From positions 1 to 15,282 of the forward strand of contig VXPN01000433.1 of NCBI GenBank assembly GCA_009839535.1: DNA of 15,282 nt. The letters are read 5' to 3'. Below, one piece after another: positions 6,526 to 14,230 of the stretch. The notes under the pieces were generated by a model. The model saw only the letters and a list, made by a program, of their open reading frames with translations, was not told where the DNA came from and did no database searches. Position 1 is the stretch's first letter; each line of letters starts with the position of its first letter. This DNA comes from Boseongicola sp. SB0662_bin_57. GTDB lineage: Bacteria; Pseudomonadota; Alphaproteobacteria; Rhodobacterales; Rhodobacteraceae. The position numbers and the translations under genes are program-made.

Positions 6526-7410
6526 TCAGGATGCAAGGGACGGCCGTGCGCCTTCCGAAAGCGCCCAGTCCCAGTACATCTCCCGCACCCTGCGTGTGAC
6601 GGGTCCGGGCTGGAACTCGGTTCCGTCGAACTCGACGACCGGCGTCACCTTGTTCATGTTGCCTGACATGAAGAGCTCGTCCGCCCCGCGAATGTCGTCA
6701 AAGGTAAGCACGGCCTCGCGGACGCATGATCCGTCGTCGGCAAGGTTCGCCATGTGACGTGCGCGCGTGATGCCAGCCAGGAACGTGCCGTTCGCGACGG
6801 GAGTCAGGACCTCTCCATCCTTGACCATGAAGATGTTCGCAGTGGCGGTTTCCGCGACATTGCCCATGGCATCGGCCACAAGCGCGTTCGGATAGCCCTT
6901 TGCACGCGCTTCCGCGATCATGCGCGCATTGTTGGGATAGAGACACCCGGCCTTGGCGTTGACGACCGCGCTTTCCAGGATCGGGCGACGGAACCGCGTG
7001 GTGGTCAATCGAGTCGTTGCGTCCTCCGGCGCCAGCGGTCTTTCCTCGAGACAGACGGAAAACGCGGTGCTCTCGGCATCCGGCACGATCGCGGTCTCGT
7101 CGCCGTCGACGCCCCAGTACATTGGCCGGATGTACACGGCGGCGTCAGTGGCAAGGGACTTCAATCCGTCCCAGATGATCTCCACCATTTCCTTCGCGGT
7201 GCAGGTGGGAGTCAGCATGAGCACTTCCGCGGAGTGATTGACCCTTTCGCAATGGGCCAGAAGGTCGGGAGCCACCCCGTCGAAATAGCGCGCGCCGTCG
7301 AAGACGCTGGAGCCGAGCCACGCGCCGTGATCTGCCGCTCTCATGACGAAGGCGTCGCCGTCATGCCAACCGCCCTCGAAATAGGTCCGTACGTTGGTGC
7401 CGAATGCCAT
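6526..7410 (-). CDS. Class IV PLP aminotransferase, branched-chain amino acid aminotransferase-like
   Basis: A 294-residue fold-type IV PLP enzyme. DHGAWLGSSVFDGARYF (about 27-43) is the family start of the substrate pocket. Lys153 in VVNAKAGCLYPNNARMI is the PLP-binding lysine. GNVAETATANIFMVKDGEVL (about 183-202), with Glu187, is the conserved cofactor segment, and GTFLAGITRARHM the phosphate-binding loop. IlvE-type enzymes transfer amino groups between branched-chain amino acids and 2-oxoglutarate, but D-amino acid and other class IV transaminases share these motifs. The symbol ilvE is therefore not assigned. AGGA eight bases upstream fits the ATG at 7410. It is the first gene of the leftward cluster with the cyclodeaminase-family and Usp genes and is divergent from nadD, pointing to amino acid catabolism rather than core isoleucine/valine synthesis. 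Confidence 0.88.
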   Translation of the reverse strand: MAFGTNVRTYFEGGWHDGDAFVMRAADHGAWLGSSVFDGARYFDGVAPDLLAHCERVNHSAEVLMLTPTCTAKEMVEIIWDGLKSLATDAAVYIRPMYWGVDGDETAIVPDAESTAFSVCLEERPLAPEDATTRLTTTRFRRPILESAVVNAKAGCLYPNNARMIAEARAKGYPNALVADAMGNVAETATANIFMVKDGEVLTPVANGTFLAGITRARHMANLADDGSCVREAVLTFDDIRGADELFMSGNMNKVTPVVEFDGTEFQPGPVTRRVREMYWDWALSEGARPSLAS

Positions 7411-7548
7411 GGATCAGTTCCTTTCGAAGGGCGAACCTAGGCGGTCTCGAATGGCGCGTCCAGACGAGTTTCGCAACAGGATCCGCAACGATTCCCGTTT
7501 TGAAATCCGCTGGACAATTGCGTGGCGGCAGGACATGACCCTTGTTTC

Positions 7549-8154
7549 ATGGAAAGAGGATTCCCACTGGCGCGGCCTGGAATGCGCGTCGGGCTGCTTG
7601 GCGGGTCGTTTGATCCGGCCCATGAGGGTCATGCGCATGTCACCCGGGAAGCCTTGAAGCGACTTGCCCTCGACGAGGTGTGGTGGCTGGTGTCGCCGGG
7701 CAATCCGTTGAAGGAATGCGGGCCCGCCCCATTGCCGGAGCGCATGGCGCGGGCAAGGACTGTCATGCGACATCCTCGCGTCCGGGTCACGGACCTGGAA
7801 GTGCGGCTTGCGACACAGTGCACATGCGACAGCCTCAGCCGAATGACAGAGCGGTTTCCCGGCGTTCGCTTTGTCTGGCTCATGGGCGCCGACAACCTGG
7901 CGGACCTGCATCGCTGGGAACGCTGGGAGGAGATCATGGCCCTGGTGCCGGTCGCCGTTCTTGCCAGACCCGGCCATCGGGCATCGCCGCTGTTTGCTCC
8001 GGCAGCGCGCCGGTTTCGGCACGGGCGGCTTCCGGAACGTGCGGCGCCGCAACTTGCTCTTGCCGACCCGCCGGCCTGGACATTCCTGCATGTGCCTATG
8101 AGCGATCTTTCCTCCACGCGCATCCGCGGAATCGGCGGTTGGCCGCACGGCTGA
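7549..8154 (+). CDS. nadD: Nicotinate-nucleotide adenylyltransferase
   Basis: NadD adenylates nicotinate mononucleotide to deamido-NAD in cytoplasmic NAD synthesis. The 201-residue protein has VGLLGGSFDPAHEGHAH (residues about 14-30), the HxGH nucleotidyltransferase motif, RFVWLMGADNLADLHRW in the middle, and SSTRIR (about 188-193), the ISSTxIR signature. The frame opens at a GTG at 7522 and another ATG sits at 7582. I prefer the ATG at 7549, because MERGFPLARPG is the short N-terminal extension I recall from Rhodobacteraceae NadD. The ribosome site is weak (AGGA about 15 bases upstream), so the start is less certain than the function. The usual neighbours rsfS and rlmH are not in the window. 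Confidence 0.92.
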   Translation: MERGFPLARPGMRVGLLGGSFDPAHEGHAHVTREALKRLALDEVWWLVSPGNPLKECGPAPLPERMARARTVMRHPRVRVTDLEVRLATQCTCDSLSRMTERFPGVRFVWLMGADNLADLHRWERWEEIMALVPVAVLARPGHRASPLFAPAARRFRHGRLPERAAPQLALADPPAWTFLHVPMSDLSSTRIRGIGGWPHG

Positions 8155-8288
8155 AGGATCCAGCGCGTCCCGGGAACAGGCTTCAGGACCCTGCCGTCAT
8201 GAATCGCGGATCCGGTTGTTTCGGCCGGGCGCCGTCAGGGCCGTTTCCCGATTGCGCGTGCCTGCCTGAACCCGCCGCCACCGGACAG

Positions 8289-8711
8289 TCAGAGGATACG
8301 GTGTCTCGCCCTCGCGCCCGCCTCGATTGCGGCGGCCAGCAGCCGGTCGATGTTCAGCTCGTAGCGCATGTCGGCGAGGAGCCTGAGCTCGGACTCGCGT
8401 GCGGCGCCGTCCGCGGCGGCAACGTCGCAGGCTGCCGCGTAGGCCGTGTCGAAGAGCCGTTCCGGGAGGTTCCCGCGCACCGTGTCCCAGAGGATGTCCA
8501 GCCCGTCCTCTTCCTCGAGAATGTCGAAGGTTGCGGCAGAGACCAGCTTCAGGCGGTCCATGTCGTAGTTGCTGAAGACGGGCAGGTGGTTCACCATGCG
8601 TTCGATCGAGACGAGTTCGGACGTGCGAATCGTGTCATCCGTGGCGGAAACCGCGATCATGACGGCGAGCAACGTGTCCTCGGGGGTGAAATCGGCGGGT
8701 TTCAGGGCCAA
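8289..8711 (-). CDS. TerB-fold (tellurite resistance TerB-like) protein
   Basis: A 140-residue all-helical acidic protein with two related halves, each carrying the TerB-type metal-site pattern: AVSATDDTIRTSELVSIERM (about 18-38) and DVAAADGAARESELRLL (about 95-111). In TerB-family proteins the acidic residues of these repeats bind metal ions. Single-domain members are widespread in alphaproteobacteria and are not specifically tied to tellurite. The start is a TTG at 8709-8711, chosen because a perfect AGGAGG lies six bases upstream and the only nearby ATG is in another frame. The gene is divergent from lysK (93 bp between starts) and convergent with nadD. Function in this host is unknown. 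Confidence 0.85.
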   Translation of the reverse strand: MALKPADFTPEDTLLAVMIAVSATDDTIRTSELVSIERMVNHLPVFSNYDMDRLKLVSAATFDILEEEDGLDILWDTVRGNLPERLFDTAYAAACDVAAADGAARESELRLLADMRYELNIDRLLAAAIEAGARARHRIL

Positions 8712-8717
8712 GGCGGG

Positions 8718-8723
8718 CCTCCT
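8718..8723 (-). promoter_or_regulatory. Strong Shine-Dalgarno AGGAGG deciding the TTG start of the TerB-like gene
   Basis: The complement of 8718-8723 reads AGGAGG, six bases before the TTG at 8711. An ATG a few codons upstream (8727-8729) reads a different frame, so the TTG is the only start consistent with this site. Confidence 0.75.
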
Positions 8724-8803
8724 CTCTCATGCTGCCCGGGAATTTATTGACGTGCCAGCGCCGCTGCAATAGGACACCGTTTCCGATTTTGGAGTTCGAT
8801 CCG

Positions 8804-10381
8804 ATGACCGCGATGCGAGATGCGGCCCTCGCCTCGAAGGCGTGGCCGTTCGAAGAGGCCCGGCGGCTGCTCCGGCGCTGCGACGCTGGCCCGCCAGAGA
8901 AAGGCCATGTCCTGTTCCAGACCGGCTACGGGCCAAGCGGGTTGCCGCATATCGGCACCTTCGGCGAGGTGGCGCGGACGACCATGGTGCGTCGCGCATT
9001 CGAGCAGATCAGCGACATTCCGACGAAGCTCGTCTGCTTTTCGGATGACATGGACGGGCTGAGGAAAGTCCCGGACAACGTGCCGAACAAGGAGCAGATG
9101 CAGGAGGACATGAACCTGCCGCTGACGCGGGTGCGTGATCCGTTCGGCACCCATGAGAGCTTCGGCGCGCACAACAACGCCCGGCTTCGCGCCTTTCTGG
9201 ACGAGTTCGGCTTCGAGTACGAGTTCGTGTCCGCGACGGAAGCCTACAGGTCGGGCCGCTTCGACGATATCCTGCTGACCGCACTCGAACGTTTCGACAG
9301 GATCATGGAAATCATGCTGCCGACGCTTGGCGCCGACCGGCAGGCGACCTATTCGCCGTTGCTTCCGATCAGCCCGAAATCCGGACACGTGCTCCAGGTC
9401 CCGACGCTCGAGCGGAACGTCTCGACCGGCACGATCGTCTACGAGGAACCGGACGGCGAGCGGGTGGAGATCCCCGTGACCGGCGGCAACGTCAAGATGC
9501 AGTGGAAACCGGACTGGGGCATGCGCTGGGCTGCCCTTCAGGTCGATTACGAGATGTTCGGCAAGGACCTGATCCCGTCTGCGGAGCTTTCGTCCAGGAT
9601 TTGCCGGACATTGGGCACGAGGCCGCCGGAGCTTCTGAACTACGAGCTGTTCAACGACGAGCACGGACAGAAGATCTCGAAGTCCAGGGGCAACGGCCTT
9701 TCTTTGGAGGACTGGCTGGCCTATGCCGCTCCGGAGAGCCTCGCATATTTCATGTACCTGAAGCCACGAACCGCAAAGCGCCTCTACTTCGACGTGATTC
9801 CGAAGGCGGTGGACGAATATCACCAGCAGCTTCGCGCCTACGTGGACCAGGACGATGCCGCAAGGCTCACGAACCCGGTCTATCACGTGCATTCGGGCAA
9901 CGTGCCAAGCTCCAACCTTATCGTGCCGTACTCGATGCTCCTGAACCTTGCCAGCGTCTCGGGAGCCGAAGACAAGGGCCGGCTCTGGGGATTCATCAAG
10001 CGCTATGCACCCGATGCGGCACCGGACACGCACCCCGACCTGGATGCAGCGGCGGGGTTTGCCGTTGCGTATTTCAACGATCTTGTCCGGCCGCACAGGA
10101 CCTGCCGCGCTCCCGAAGGCAAGGAACGGGCAGCGCTGGAGGACCTGAAGGCGCGACTGGAAACCTGGGACGGCGGCATGGACGCGGAAGAGATTCAGTC
10201 CATGGTCTATGCCGTCGGCCGCGAGCATGGGTTCGACCCTCTTCGCGACTGGTTCAAGGCGCTTTACGAAGTGCTCCTGGGCGCGAGCCAGGGGCCGCGC
10301 TTCGGCGTGTTCATCGCCTTGTACGGCATAGGCGAGACGATGGAGCTGATCGAGCAGGCGCTCGAGGGCAAGCTCTCCTGA
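8804..10381 (+). CDS. lysK: Lysyl-tRNA synthetase, class I
   Basis: LysRS-I charges tRNA(Lys) with lysine; it is the archaeal-type class I enzyme also found in many alphaproteobacteria in place of class II LysS. The 525-residue protein has a HIGH-type motif, GYGPSGLPHIGTFGE (about 41-55), a KMSKS-type motif, DEHGQKISKSRGNGLSLEDW (about 285-304), and the family block VTGGNVKMQWKPDWGMRWAA. The frame is open from 8729, but I choose the ATG at 8804: GGAG lies nine bases upstream and the extra 25 residues show no family similarity. There is no truncation or missing catalytic motif. Its neighbour across a 92-bp gap is the divergent TerB-fold gene. No class II lysS lies in the window. Confidence 0.97.
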   Translation: MTAMRDAALASKAWPFEEARRLLRRCDAGPPEKGHVLFQTGYGPSGLPHIGTFGEVARTTMVRRAFEQISDIPTKLVCFSDDMDGLRKVPDNVPNKEQMQEDMNLPLTRVRDPFGTHESFGAHNNARLRAFLDEFGFEYEFVSATEAYRSGRFDDILLTALERFDRIMEIMLPTLGADRQATYSPLLPISPKSGHVLQVPTLERNVSTGTIVYEEPDGERVEIPVTGGNVKMQWKPDWGMRWAALQVDYEMFGKDLIPSAELSSRICRTLGTRPPELLNYELFNDEHGQKISKSRGNGLSLEDWLAYAAPESLAYFMYLKPRTAKRLYFDVIPKAVDEYHQQLRAYVDQDDAARLTNPVYHVHSGNVPSSNLIVPYSMLLNLASVSGAEDKGRLWGFIKRYAPDAAPDTHPDLDAAAGFAVAYFNDLVRPHRTCRAPEGKERAALEDLKARLETWDGGMDAEEIQSMVYAVGREHGFDPLRDWFKALYEVLLGASQGPRFGVFIALYGIGETMELIEQALEGKLS

Positions 10382-10672
10382 GGCACTGTCGGTCCGGTGC
10401 CCTTCGCCATTTGGGCCGAGAGCACGGCAGTTTCCGACTTGGTGGGCTCGGACTGAACGCGGCGCACAGGCGCTTCCCGGAAATTGCCGTTCTGACCGAT
10501 CGCAGACTGCCTTCGGCGGCGTGCCGGTCGAGCTCCTCGGCGAGTTGAAGGGACAGTCGCCAGAACCGCATGGCCAGGCATGGTCAGGCTGCAAGGGAGA
10601 TGATCCCGGAAGCCAGGATCGCCCAAGGCATTGCCGCAAGAGCATCCAGTCTTGATCCAACGCTCGGGCGGG
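10382..10672. other. 291-bp convergent gap between lysK and the sulfatase gene
   Basis: The two flanking genes end toward each other here. I see no convincing terminator: GGCAC/GTGCC just after the lysK stop forms a short 5-bp stem without a T-run. A leftward frame (MRFWRLSLQLAEELDRHAAE, from 10571) has a coding-like beginning but degenerates and runs into the lysK coding region. I do not call it a gene. Confidence 0.5.
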
Positions 10673-12244
10673 TCAGGCTCGATACGAGGGCAGCGGCGAC
10701 CTGTCCTGGAGTTCGATGAGCCGTTTGAGCATGACCTCCGACAGGTCATGTCGCGTAGCTCTTGCTGAAGGGTCGTCGTAGAGATTGGTCGTTTCATGCG
10801 GGTCGGACGAAAGGTCATAGAGCTCGTTCCAGTCCTCGCCTTCCCGCAGCGACATCCGGTAGCGGTCCGTGACAACAGTTCGAACTCTTTGCAGACGGTC
10901 AAATCCGGTCATGGTCCGCTGGCTGTCCTCTTCGACAATGACTGCCTCAGGCGGTTCCGTGGTCAGCAGGTCGCGGCCTTGAATTCCGTTGAAGGGCTGG
11001 ATTCCGGCGCGGCCCAGGATGGTTGAGGAAATGTCGATTGACGAAGCGAGACCCGGGTCGACCCCGCCCGACGCGGGAGTCGCCGGGTCGAGCCAGATGA
11101 AAGGCACACGGATGATGCCCTGGTAATGCAGCAGGAGCTTCAGCATCAAGCCATGGTCGCCCATGTAGTCGCCATGGTCCGAGGTGAAGATCACAACGGT
11201 GTCCTCGGCCAGCCCGAGATCATCCAGCCGTCTCAGCACGCGCCCAATGGCGTCGTCGATCATCGTGATCATGCCGTACGTCAGGGCGATGATGCAGCGA
11301 GCCTCGTCTTCAGTCACCGCGAACGGGTTTTGGGTGTCCCGTGGGTCCGTGCCGTCGCGAAGGGCTTCCCGCATGGCCTTGATCGGTGGCAGGTCGCCTT
11401 GTCCGAACGAGGCGGGCAGCTCGATGTCAGTCGGATCGTACATGCCCCAGTACCTGCCTGGAGGCGTGAACGGATGGTGCGGGTCCGGGAATGACATTTG
11501 CAGGAAGAACGGCTGGTCCGTGCCCGCTCGCTCGGCCAGCCAAGCCTGCGACCGCTCAGCAACCCAAGAGGTCGAGTAGAGGTCTTCAGGCACCGCGGTT
11601 CGCCACGCCTGCGGAGCGCTGACACGGTTGTCCGGCAGTGCATTCTCCGGGCCTGCAAGCCTGTCGAAATCCGGTTGCTGGTCGCGTGCCCACAAGAGGT
11701 AGTCCCCGCAGGCGCGGTCCGCATGATCAGCCGCGATCTCAAAGTGTTCGAACCCGTAGTAGTGCCCGTCGATGCGGCTTGACAGCGGGGACGTCCATCT
11801 TGGGGCAAGCTCCTGGTCGTACTCAGGCCCATGCCGGTTGTTCTTGAGTGCATCTCGCAGCATGGGACCCGGCGCCTGGAGGCCGTCCTTCGGCCTGAAC
11901 TTGTTGGTCGCGGGAAGGCCGGTGAAACATTGCAGGTGGGACTTGCCGATAAGCCCGGTGCTGTAGCCTGCGTCCCGAAGCAGCTCGACGAATGTCGTGT
12001 GGTCCTGCGACAACGGAATGCCGTTGTGCCGGGCGCCATGAACGGAGCACATTCGGCCGGTCATGATCGAAGCCCTGTTCGGCATGCAGATCGGGTTGGC
12101 CACGTAGAATCTTTCCCATCGCCTTCCCTTGGCCGCGATCCGATCGATGTTGGGTGTCTGGACGACGTCGTTGCCGTAACACCCCAGGTGGTCCGCCCGA
12201 TGCTGGTCGGTGATGATGAACAGGAAGTTCGGACGCCTGCTCAT
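10673..12244 (-). CDS. Sulfatase / phosphonate monoester hydrolase-family enzyme (formylglycine-dependent, cytoplasmic)
   Basis: A 523-residue member of the alkaline phosphatase-superfamily sulfatases. The start PNFLFIITDQHRADHLGCYG carries the metal ligands Asp13-Gln14; the DQ pair (instead of DD) is typical of phosphonate monoester hydrolases and relatives. NPICMPNRASIMTGR (about 50-64) is the formylglycine site with Cys53, read as C-M-P-N-R where classical sulfatases have C-x-P-S-R. GKSHLQ, SFPDPHHPF and VIFTSDHGDYMGDHGLMLKL are the other conserved metal and substrate sites. There is no signal peptide, so it acts in the cytoplasm and needs a formylglycine-generating enzyme, not seen here. 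Its ATG overlaps the permease stop (ATGA, 12241-12244), so it should be co-translated with the TRAP permease. It likely cleaves an imported sulfate ester or phosphonate/phosphate diester; which one cannot be told. Confidence 0.9.
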   Translation of the reverse strand: MSRRPNFLFIITDQHRADHLGCYGNDVVQTPNIDRIAAKGRRWERFYVANPICMPNRASIMTGRMCSVHGARHNGIPLSQDHTTFVELLRDAGYSTGLIGKSHLQCFTGLPATNKFRPKDGLQAPGPMLRDALKNNRHGPEYDQELAPRWTSPLSSRIDGHYYGFEHFEIAADHADRACGDYLLWARDQQPDFDRLAGPENALPDNRVSAPQAWRTAVPEDLYSTSWVAERSQAWLAERAGTDQPFFLQMSFPDPHHPFTPPGRYWGMYDPTDIELPASFGQGDLPPIKAMREALRDGTDPRDTQNPFAVTEDEARCIIALTYGMITMIDDAIGRVLRRLDDLGLAEDTVVIFTSDHGDYMGDHGLMLKLLLHYQGIIRVPFIWLDPATPASGGVDPGLASSIDISSTILGRAGIQPFNGIQGRDLLTTEPPEAVIVEEDSQRTMTGFDRLQRVRTVVTDRYRMSLREGEDWNELYDLSSDPHETTNLYDDPSARATRHDLSEVMLKRLIELQDRSPLPSYRA

Positions 12245-14169
12245 AAGCTTGCCGCCGTCTTGGCCGGCGCCGTCCTTCCGGCGCGGATGTCGTAGGCGAT
12301 GAGTGCCAGACCAACGAGAATCGCCGGCACGTGGATCGCCGGGTTGATCGCCAGCGTGGCGAAGGCGGCGGCAAACCTGACGATGATTTCCGCCACCGTA
12401 AGCCTGCGGCGGTCGAAACCGGAAAGAGCAGAGGAGAAGAGCCAGATGAAGAAGCAGGTCCTTGCGACGATCCAGAGGAAAGGAAGCAGGCTGAATTCCT
12501 CGATGATCAGGATGGTCGGGTAAAATGCGAAGATGAACGGGATGATGAATTTCGCCATGCCAAGGCGGAAGGACATGAGAGCGGTCATCAGGGGATTTGC
12601 CCCCGCAATCGGCGCCGCCGCATAAGCGGCGATGGCCACCGGCGGAGTCAGCGACGAGGCGACGCCGTAGTAGAACACGAACATGTGCGCGGTCAGCATC
12701 GACACGCCCAGCGCCTGGATCGCCGGACCCATCACCAGGATGATGATCAGGTAGGCGGGAAGAGTCGGCATGCCCATTCCAAGAACCAGGGCGCCGACCA
12801 TGGCGACAAAGAGCGCGGACATGAGGCTTTCGCCCCGAACCGTGGAAATGACGTCCGCGAGCTTCAGGCCAAGGCCCGTCGAGTCCAGCGATCCAACAAG
12901 GATGCCGATCGCGGCAATGGCGATCAGCAGCGTGGCGCCGGACTGGGCTCCTTTCCTGAACGACCGCCAGATCCTCATCGGGTCGCTGCGGACCTGGGGG
13001 TTGATCACGGAGAGGACCAGCAGAACGACGACGGCATTGAAGCCTGCGGCGGACGTGCTGGTTCCGGCAACAAGCGATCCGATTACGGTAAGGATGGGGC
13101 CGATGAACAGCGCCGAGTTGATCAGATCGACGTTGGTGATCCTGTCGTCGATGGCAAGTGGCCTGACCTCTATCCCTTGTCGCCGTGCTTCGACTGCAAC
13201 TGAGCAGAAGAGGCTGAAATAGTAGAACAGCGCCGGAAGCAGGGCTGCAACGATGATGTTCAAGTACCCCACGCCGGTCAGGTCGGCCATGACAAGGGCG
13301 GCCGCCCCCATGATCGGTGGCATGATCTGGCCGCCAGACGATGCCGTTGCCTCGATCCCGGCAGAAAAGGAAGGCGAGAACCCGCGCCTCTTGATCATCG
13401 GGATCGTGAACGTGCCCGTGCCGACGATGTTGGCAACGGTTGAGCCGGACATCGTGCCGAACATAGACGACGCAAGGATCGCCGCATGCGCAGGTCCGCC
13501 CCTTGTCCTTCTCGTCACAAGAAACGCGAACCTGAGCAACGTGTCGCCCGCCCCCGTACCTTCAAGCAGGACGCCGAAGATGATGAAGATGAACACCGTG
13601 CTGAGGACAATGTTGGTAATCGAGCCGAAGACGCCCTTGTTCGTGTTGTACCACAGCGCCTCGGCGACTTCCTTCAGGGAGAATCCTGTATGGGCCATGA
13701 TGCCGGGCAGATCCTGGCCCCAAAGCAGGTATGCGACGCCAAAGGCGCCCACGCCGAAGAGCCCCCAGCCCCAGAGCCTTCGGCAAAGTTCCAGAAACAC
13801 GACAAGACCTGCAATCGCGGGCCACGCATCCGCCCGGGTCACGTCGTAGAGCGCCACTTCCATTTGTGCCTGAACCGAAAGGAACGACCAGATCGCCCAA
13901 AGGCCAAAGCCAAGCAACGCAACGTCAAGCACGAGATGAAGCATGGCCGGGCGGCCCGAGATCGGCCCCGTCTCCTCTCGGCGGGTTCGCGCGACGGCGA
14001 TCGCCGCAATGAGCGCAAGAGCAAATCCGCCCGCCCTATGCAGCTTCGGGTCAATGAGCCCGACGCCAGAACTGTAGAGGGCGATGGCTCCGAGCAGGAA
14101 GCATGCCAGCGTGCCCGCAAGCACGAACAGTCGGGAGGGCCCGCTGGGCATCCTGGTCTCGTCGGCCAT
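12241..14169 (-). CDS. TRAP transporter fused permease (DctQM), TAXI-associated
   Basis: A 642-residue polytopic membrane protein in which the small (DctQ-like, residues to about 190) and large (DctM-like) TRAP subunits are fused, as is usual for TAXI-type systems. Landmarks include SSMFGTMSGSTVANIVGTGT with TFTIPMIKRRGFSPSFSAGI, ATASSGGQIMPPIMGAAAL, LGMGMPTLPAYLIIILVMGP and VASSLTPPVAIAAYAAAPIA, the substrate- and ion-path regions of TRAP large subunits. Further hydrophobic segments follow to the C-terminus. TRAP systems take up organic anions using a sodium gradient and a periplasmic receptor. The receptor gene ends 61 bp upstream, with a strong hairpin in the gap. The sulfatase gene overlaps its stop. 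The ATG at 14169 has no clear Shine-Dalgarno. Confidence 0.93.
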   Translation of the reverse strand: MADETRMPSGPSRLFVLAGTLACFLLGAIALYSSGVGLIDPKLHRAGGFALALIAAIAVARTRREETGPISGRPAMLHLVLDVALLGFGLWAIWSFLSVQAQMEVALYDVTRADAWPAIAGLVVFLELCRRLWGWGLFGVGAFGVAYLLWGQDLPGIMAHTGFSLKEVAEALWYNTNKGVFGSITNIVLSTVFIFIIFGVLLEGTGAGDTLLRFAFLVTRRTRGGPAHAAILASSMFGTMSGSTVANIVGTGTFTIPMIKRRGFSPSFSAGIEATASSGGQIMPPIMGAAALVMADLTGVGYLNIIVAALLPALFYYFSLFCSVAVEARRQGIEVRPLAIDDRITNVDLINSALFIGPILTVIGSLVAGTSTSAAGFNAVVVLLVLSVINPQVRSDPMRIWRSFRKGAQSGATLLIAIAAIGILVGSLDSTGLGLKLADVISTVRGESLMSALFVAMVGALVLGMGMPTLPAYLIIILVMGPAIQALGVSMLTAHMFVFYYGVASSLTPPVAIAAYAAAPIAGANPLMTALMSFRLGMAKFIIPFIFAFYPTILIIEEFSLLPFLWIVARTCFFIWLFSSALSGFDRRRLTVAEIIVRFAAAFATLAINPAIHVPAILVGLALIAYDIRAGRTAPAKTAASL

Positions 14170-14196
14170 CGGAGGTCTGGATCAGCGTTCGCCACA

Positions 14197-14217
14197 GGCC
14201 GGGCAGGCGGCCCGGCC
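14197..14217 (-). promoter_or_regulatory. Intercistronic hairpin between receptor and permease genes
   Basis: GGCCGGGC at 14197-14204 and its exact complement GCCCGGCC at 14210-14217 give an all-GC 8-bp stem with a 5-base loop. It lies in the 61-bp gap just after the receptor stop. No T-run follows on the coding strand, so it is more likely an RNA-stability or attenuation element than a full terminator. Such stems often keep receptor mRNA more abundant than permease mRNA. Confidence 0.6.
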
Positions 14218-14230
14218 CGTGGAGGGCTGG

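Noticed and set aside
8222..8243. CGGCC/GGCCG stem between nadD and the TerB-like gene as a terminator
   Set aside because: The stem is only five base pairs with a large loop, and just three T follow; not enough to call.
9502..10548. 348-residue plus-strand frame overlapping the second half of lysK
   Set aside because: It is a frame-shifted reading of lysK codons; the in-frame LysRS explains the same bases.
10311..10571. Minus-strand frame starting MRFWRLSLQLAEELDRHA
   Set aside because: The first 30 residues look plausible, but the rest decays and enters the lysK coding region; no family was recognised and no ribosome site seen.
8744..10660. 638-residue minus-strand frame across lysK
   Set aside because: It is fully antisense to the class I LysRS with both catalytic motifs; the composition is typical of shadow frames and nothing in it resembles a known domain.
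12331..13203. 290-residue highly charged plus-strand frame inside the permease gene
   Set aside because: It is rich in Arg, Asp, Gly and His, as expected for the antisense of hydrophobic membrane segments.
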